DNA of 64,000 bases from Vitrella brassicaformis (lineage: Eukaryota; Sar; Vitrellaceae), in NCBI GenBank assembly GCA_001179505.1, contig CDMY01000179.1, positions 5,289-69,288 of the forward strand, read 5' to 3'. The notes beneath the pieces were generated by a model. The model was given only the letters and a program-made list of their open reading frames with translations, was not told the DNA's origin and did not search any database. Every line of letters begins with the position of its first letter. The stretch's first letter is position 1. The position numbers were made by a program, and so were the translations under genes. Below, one piece after another: positions 61,012 to 64,000 of this stretch.

Positions 61012-63937
61012 ATGAAATGGCCGCAGCAGAGAGGTACACACAACGCGCACGCAACAGACCACAGATGCACAGAGGTGTGCTGTGCTGTCTGTCATGTGTT
61101 GCAGCCGTGTTGGTGGACGGGATGGTCAAGAGAGCATGGCGGCTGGCCTGCCGCGACGCGACCCTCATGCGGGCGGTGCGGCTGCTGGACGTGTGCCGCG
61201 CAGACAAACTCATCGACACGAACAACGCCGAACAGGCAAAGAGATCTGAATGACAGACAGAGAGCAGCGACTCACGGGATGTGTGTGTCACTTGGCTGGC
61301 TACTGACACACAGGTAGCAAATGCGTGTGTGGCCGCCTGCGTCGAGCGGCTGGAGCCACACCTGCTGATGGACGACATGCCGGATGACCCGACACACACA
61401 CAGGCACAGGTATTGAAACACAGACACAGACACGCACGCACACCTGCGCAGCGCCGACCTGTCTGTCTGTCTGTCTGTCTGTTTGGCTCTGTGTGTGCAG
61501 GTGGTGTGCCGTGCGGCGGCTGATAGTTCTGTGTGCGGTATTGAGTGTCTGGAGAAGCTGTTCACTGCTGCCGGCATGGACACCCACGGCCGCCTGTTCT
61601 CATTCGCCAAATACCTCATGGTGAGTCGGGCAGCCAGCCACACACACACACCGCCAGCCATCGAATGGCTTCTCCCTGTCTGTCTGTCTGTCTGTCTGTC
61701 TGTGTGTGCAGTTCTTGTCGATCTGTGACATCGATTTGGCCGGGTGCGATGTCCCCCTGCTGGCCGCCACGGCCGTCTACATCACACGCAAGACCAACCA
61801 GAAGCAGATAGCGGGCGGCATATGGGTGAGCCAAATTTGAAGCGACACGTGTCATGATGTATCTAAGGCCTGTGTGTGTGGGTTCGTGTGTCCGATTGTT
61901 CATTGTCAGAGTGCGGCCCTTGCGAGTCAGAGTTCGTTTAGCGAGTCGGTGTTGGAGTCGAGCATGACGACGTTGAGGATGCAGCGGCTCATGTGGGGCG
62001 ACACACAGACCACCAAAGGGGTGAGCATGTCAGGAGACCAGCAGCACAGCACCGTATTGATGTCATTGTGTGTCGTTTGTGTGTGTGTGCAGATCGTGAC
62101 CGATGCAGTAGATGAGATGTTCGCCTCGCCCGACCGCCACGGCGTCGCATCGACACACAAACACTCGCAGCAAGAGCAGCAGCAGCAGGTGGGTGGGTGG
62201 TGAGACATTGCATTCCATGTCTTCGTGTGCAGGTATCTGTCTGGTGGCTGTGGCGCCTCTGCTGTCAAGTGTGGTCATGGTGTTGCGGGCGGCCCTCAGC
62301 CGACGAGCAGCACCCCCTCGCCCACCTCTTCGCAGAGGATCGGTACCGCATCCCGGACATCAGCACCACAGTGGCGCTGAGGGCAGCCTCACGAGACATC
62401 AGAGACGCCTTCTCGTCAGACCAGCTGCGCAGCCGACTGGACCACTCACTGAGCCGTGATGGCGACGGCATCAACACTCAGCAGCTGCAGCTGGTGCGGT
62501 TCGACCCATCGCTGGGGATGGGTGACCTGCTGGCGGCGGTGTGGGTAGCCGAGGAGGGCGGGCGGTGGGATGAGACGGGGGAGGTGCTGCAGCTGGCCAG
62601 CCAGTGCGGCGACTGCACGCTGCCTCTCAGCCTCACGGCAGACGACATCAACACACACTGGAGCAAGACGGTGGGGCACACACATAGAGGGGGGGCGAAG
62701 AGAAGGCAGAGAGGCCTCATCCTCTCTCTCTCGCTCTGTGTGTGTGTGTGTGTGTCGTGTAGGTGTACATGGCGCTTCCCCGTGTGTTGGCGCAGCTCAT
62801 GGTGGTCGGCCGCCATGTGCGGTTCGAGAACGGCAGCCGCCTGCGTCTCTTCCGCCGTGCCAACGGTGAGGTGCGGGGGCCCATCGAGCCCGGCTTCCAG
62901 CTGGTCTTCAACCCGCCCCTCGCTGCCGGCCATCTGTATCAGCGGAACCGACTAGAGCATGACCCGCCAGTGCGCAGCCGCATCTACTGGGACAAATTCG
63001 GCGGCGGATGGGTGGTGTCGCACGCTATCGACTTTGGGGCCGATCCGTCGGAGTACACCGAAGCGTCGGTGTCGTCGTTCGCTAAGGGCAAGATCTACGA
63101 CCACTTCTACAAGACTCACCCGATCAATCGCACATCGATACGATCCAACAGGTCTCACATCAATGGCACCAATGGTTGAGAGGGGTGCGTGTGTGATTGT
63201 GTGTGTTTGATTCAGGCGGGTTGCTGGCGGCCGTCTGGATGGCCTCCTCACCCAGTCGCCCCACACACCGGTGGCCGGATGCACCACCAATTCAGCAACA
63301 GTGCTGCGCGGGTGCGGTTTCTGGTGCTCACCGACAGCAGCCACAAGTTCGTCGCGTGGATTACCATTGAGGTTTTGGGTGGGTGGTCGACAACCGCACA
63401 TATGGGAGACGACAATGGTCAGGCCGACAGACAGGCAGCTCAGGCGGTGGTCAAATGTCATGTGATTTCTGTCTGACTGTCTGCAGTGAGGGTTCGTGTC
63501 GACGTTTGGACGACCGAGGAGCCTGTGTGTGCGAGCGGTGCCTTCAAAGACCGCTTCCCCGTCACCACTCGGCTGGCCCGTGTGGCGCTGGCTCGAGTGG
63601 CGCCATACGTCTTCGACGGCCAAGTAGACGACGACAGCGACGATGATGACGGTGCGGTCAGAGGGAGGGAGGGATACACATACATGGTGGCCATGGATGT
63701 GTGGATGGATGTATGGCATTTCTTCTCTGTCTGTGTTTGTGTGTGGTGTAGATTCCGACGGCCATGGCGGTGGCTGGGATGATCTGGATGACGACAGCGA
63801 CGGAGAGGACAGCGGAGGTACACATGAGGGAGGGACACACACAGCGGACGACAGATAAACTCACACCGACCCGCGTCACATCCAGGTATGTGTGGGTGTG
63901 TGTCTTCTTGACAGCCGAGGAGGAGAGCGACGACTGA
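61012..63937 (+). CDS. weakly cyclin-like protein fused to copy 2 of the duplicated module, frame broken near 3' end
   Basis: Start ATG 61012 (MKWPQQR) splices in phase to AVLVDGMVKRAWRLACRDAT. The next exons are VANACVAACVERLEPHLLMD, VVCRAAADSSVCGIECLEKL, FTAAGMDTHGRLFSFAKYLM and FLSICDIDLAGCDVPLLAAT-AVYITRK, which look like all-helical cyclin-box repeats (weak). Then SLSRDGDGINTQQLQLVRFD, CTLPLSLTADDINTHWS and the duplicated module VYMALPRVLAQLMVVGRHVR, RRANGEVRGPIEPGFQLVFN and LEHDPPVRS. Exon 63216-63425 lacks one base relative to copy 1 near 63288-63291. Read through, it ends at TGA 63487-63489. The original frame would go on with ARVRFLVLTDSSHKFVAWIT, FKDRFPVTTRLARVALAR, an Asp-rich tail and EEESDD, with TGA at 63935-63937. 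One exon donor is GC (CAG-GCAAAG, about 61238). Confidence 0.65.
62580..63630 (+). repeat. inverted duplication, copy 2 (one-base deletion)
   Basis: Counterpart of 30690-31715 on the opposite strand. The central exon 62763-63151 is 389 bases here and 386 in copy 1. Introns on both sides are recognisably the same sequence. Outside these limits the two genes encode unrelated or strongly diverged protein. Confidence 0.92.
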
Positions 63938-64000
63938 TCAACCCAACTCAAATACCGGACCACCACACGTACCCACACACACCACAGTGTGTTCGAATCT

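Overview
The window is intron-rich, GC-rich eukaryotic nuclear DNA with no bacterial or viral features. Typical genes have 3 to more than 20 short exons, separated by introns of roughly 60-150 bases. Most introns start GTGAGT/GTACGT-like and end in a TG- or CTGT-repeat tract followed by CAG. A phytoene desaturase that starts with a signal-peptide-like segment points to a photosynthetic organism with a complex plastid. A chromerid alga (Vitrella-like) is my best guess; this is inference and I could not run a search.

Layout, left to right. 1-2.7 kb: a kinase-like gene running off the left edge, with a tandemly duplicated exon block (minus). 3.0-3.8 kb: a small unrecognised gene (minus). 4.1-10.8 kb: a long gene encoding a full DENN module followed by a DUF547 domain (minus). 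10.9-14.1 kb: an unrecognised acidic-tailed protein (plus). 14.9-16.4 kb: a frame-broken kinase-like gene (minus). 17.6-18.8 kb: an NMNAT-type nucleotidyltransferase (minus). 20.0-23.7 kb: a protein with two C2 domains and four WW domains (minus). 24.2-26.1 kb: a METTL13/EEF1AKMT4-type methyltransferase (minus). 26.5-28.4 kb: an ALKBH1-like dioxygenase (plus). 29.2-32.7 kb: a gene carrying copy 1 of a duplicated module (minus). 32.7-33.7 kb: a small membrane protein (plus). 34.3-35.5 kb: a four-helix membrane protein (minus). 35.7-40.8 kb: a large low-complexity protein (plus). 41.2-43.3 kb: a MgtE magnesium transporter (minus). 44.3-46.4 kb: a secreted cysteine-containing protein (minus). 46.5-48.6 kb: COQ5 (plus). 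49.5-51.6 kb: phytoene desaturase (minus). 51.9-56.6 kb: a dynamin (plus). 58.0-60.6 kb: an SRRM1-like PWI splicing factor (minus). 61.0-63.9 kb: a weakly cyclin-like gene carrying copy 2 of the duplicated module (plus).

From about 24 kb onward the genes alternate strands almost strictly, forming head-to-head pairs with promoter gaps of about 170-430 bases, or none. The genes do not form one pathway. They cover membrane traffic (DENN, C2-WW, dynamin), RNA/DNA and protein modification (SRRM1, ALKBH1, METTL), NAD, quinone and carotenoid metabolism (NMNAT-like, COQ5, PDS) and Mg2+ transport.

The most unusual signal is an inverted duplication, about 30 kb apart (30.7-31.7 kb minus, 62.6-63.6 kb plus). 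Both exons and introns are conserved, and one copy carries a single-base deletion that breaks its reading frame. Gene ends are usually firm. Exon joins were read by eye from GT-AG sites and phase, so internal boundaries are approximate. No tRNA, rRNA, CRISPR or transposase gene was seen.
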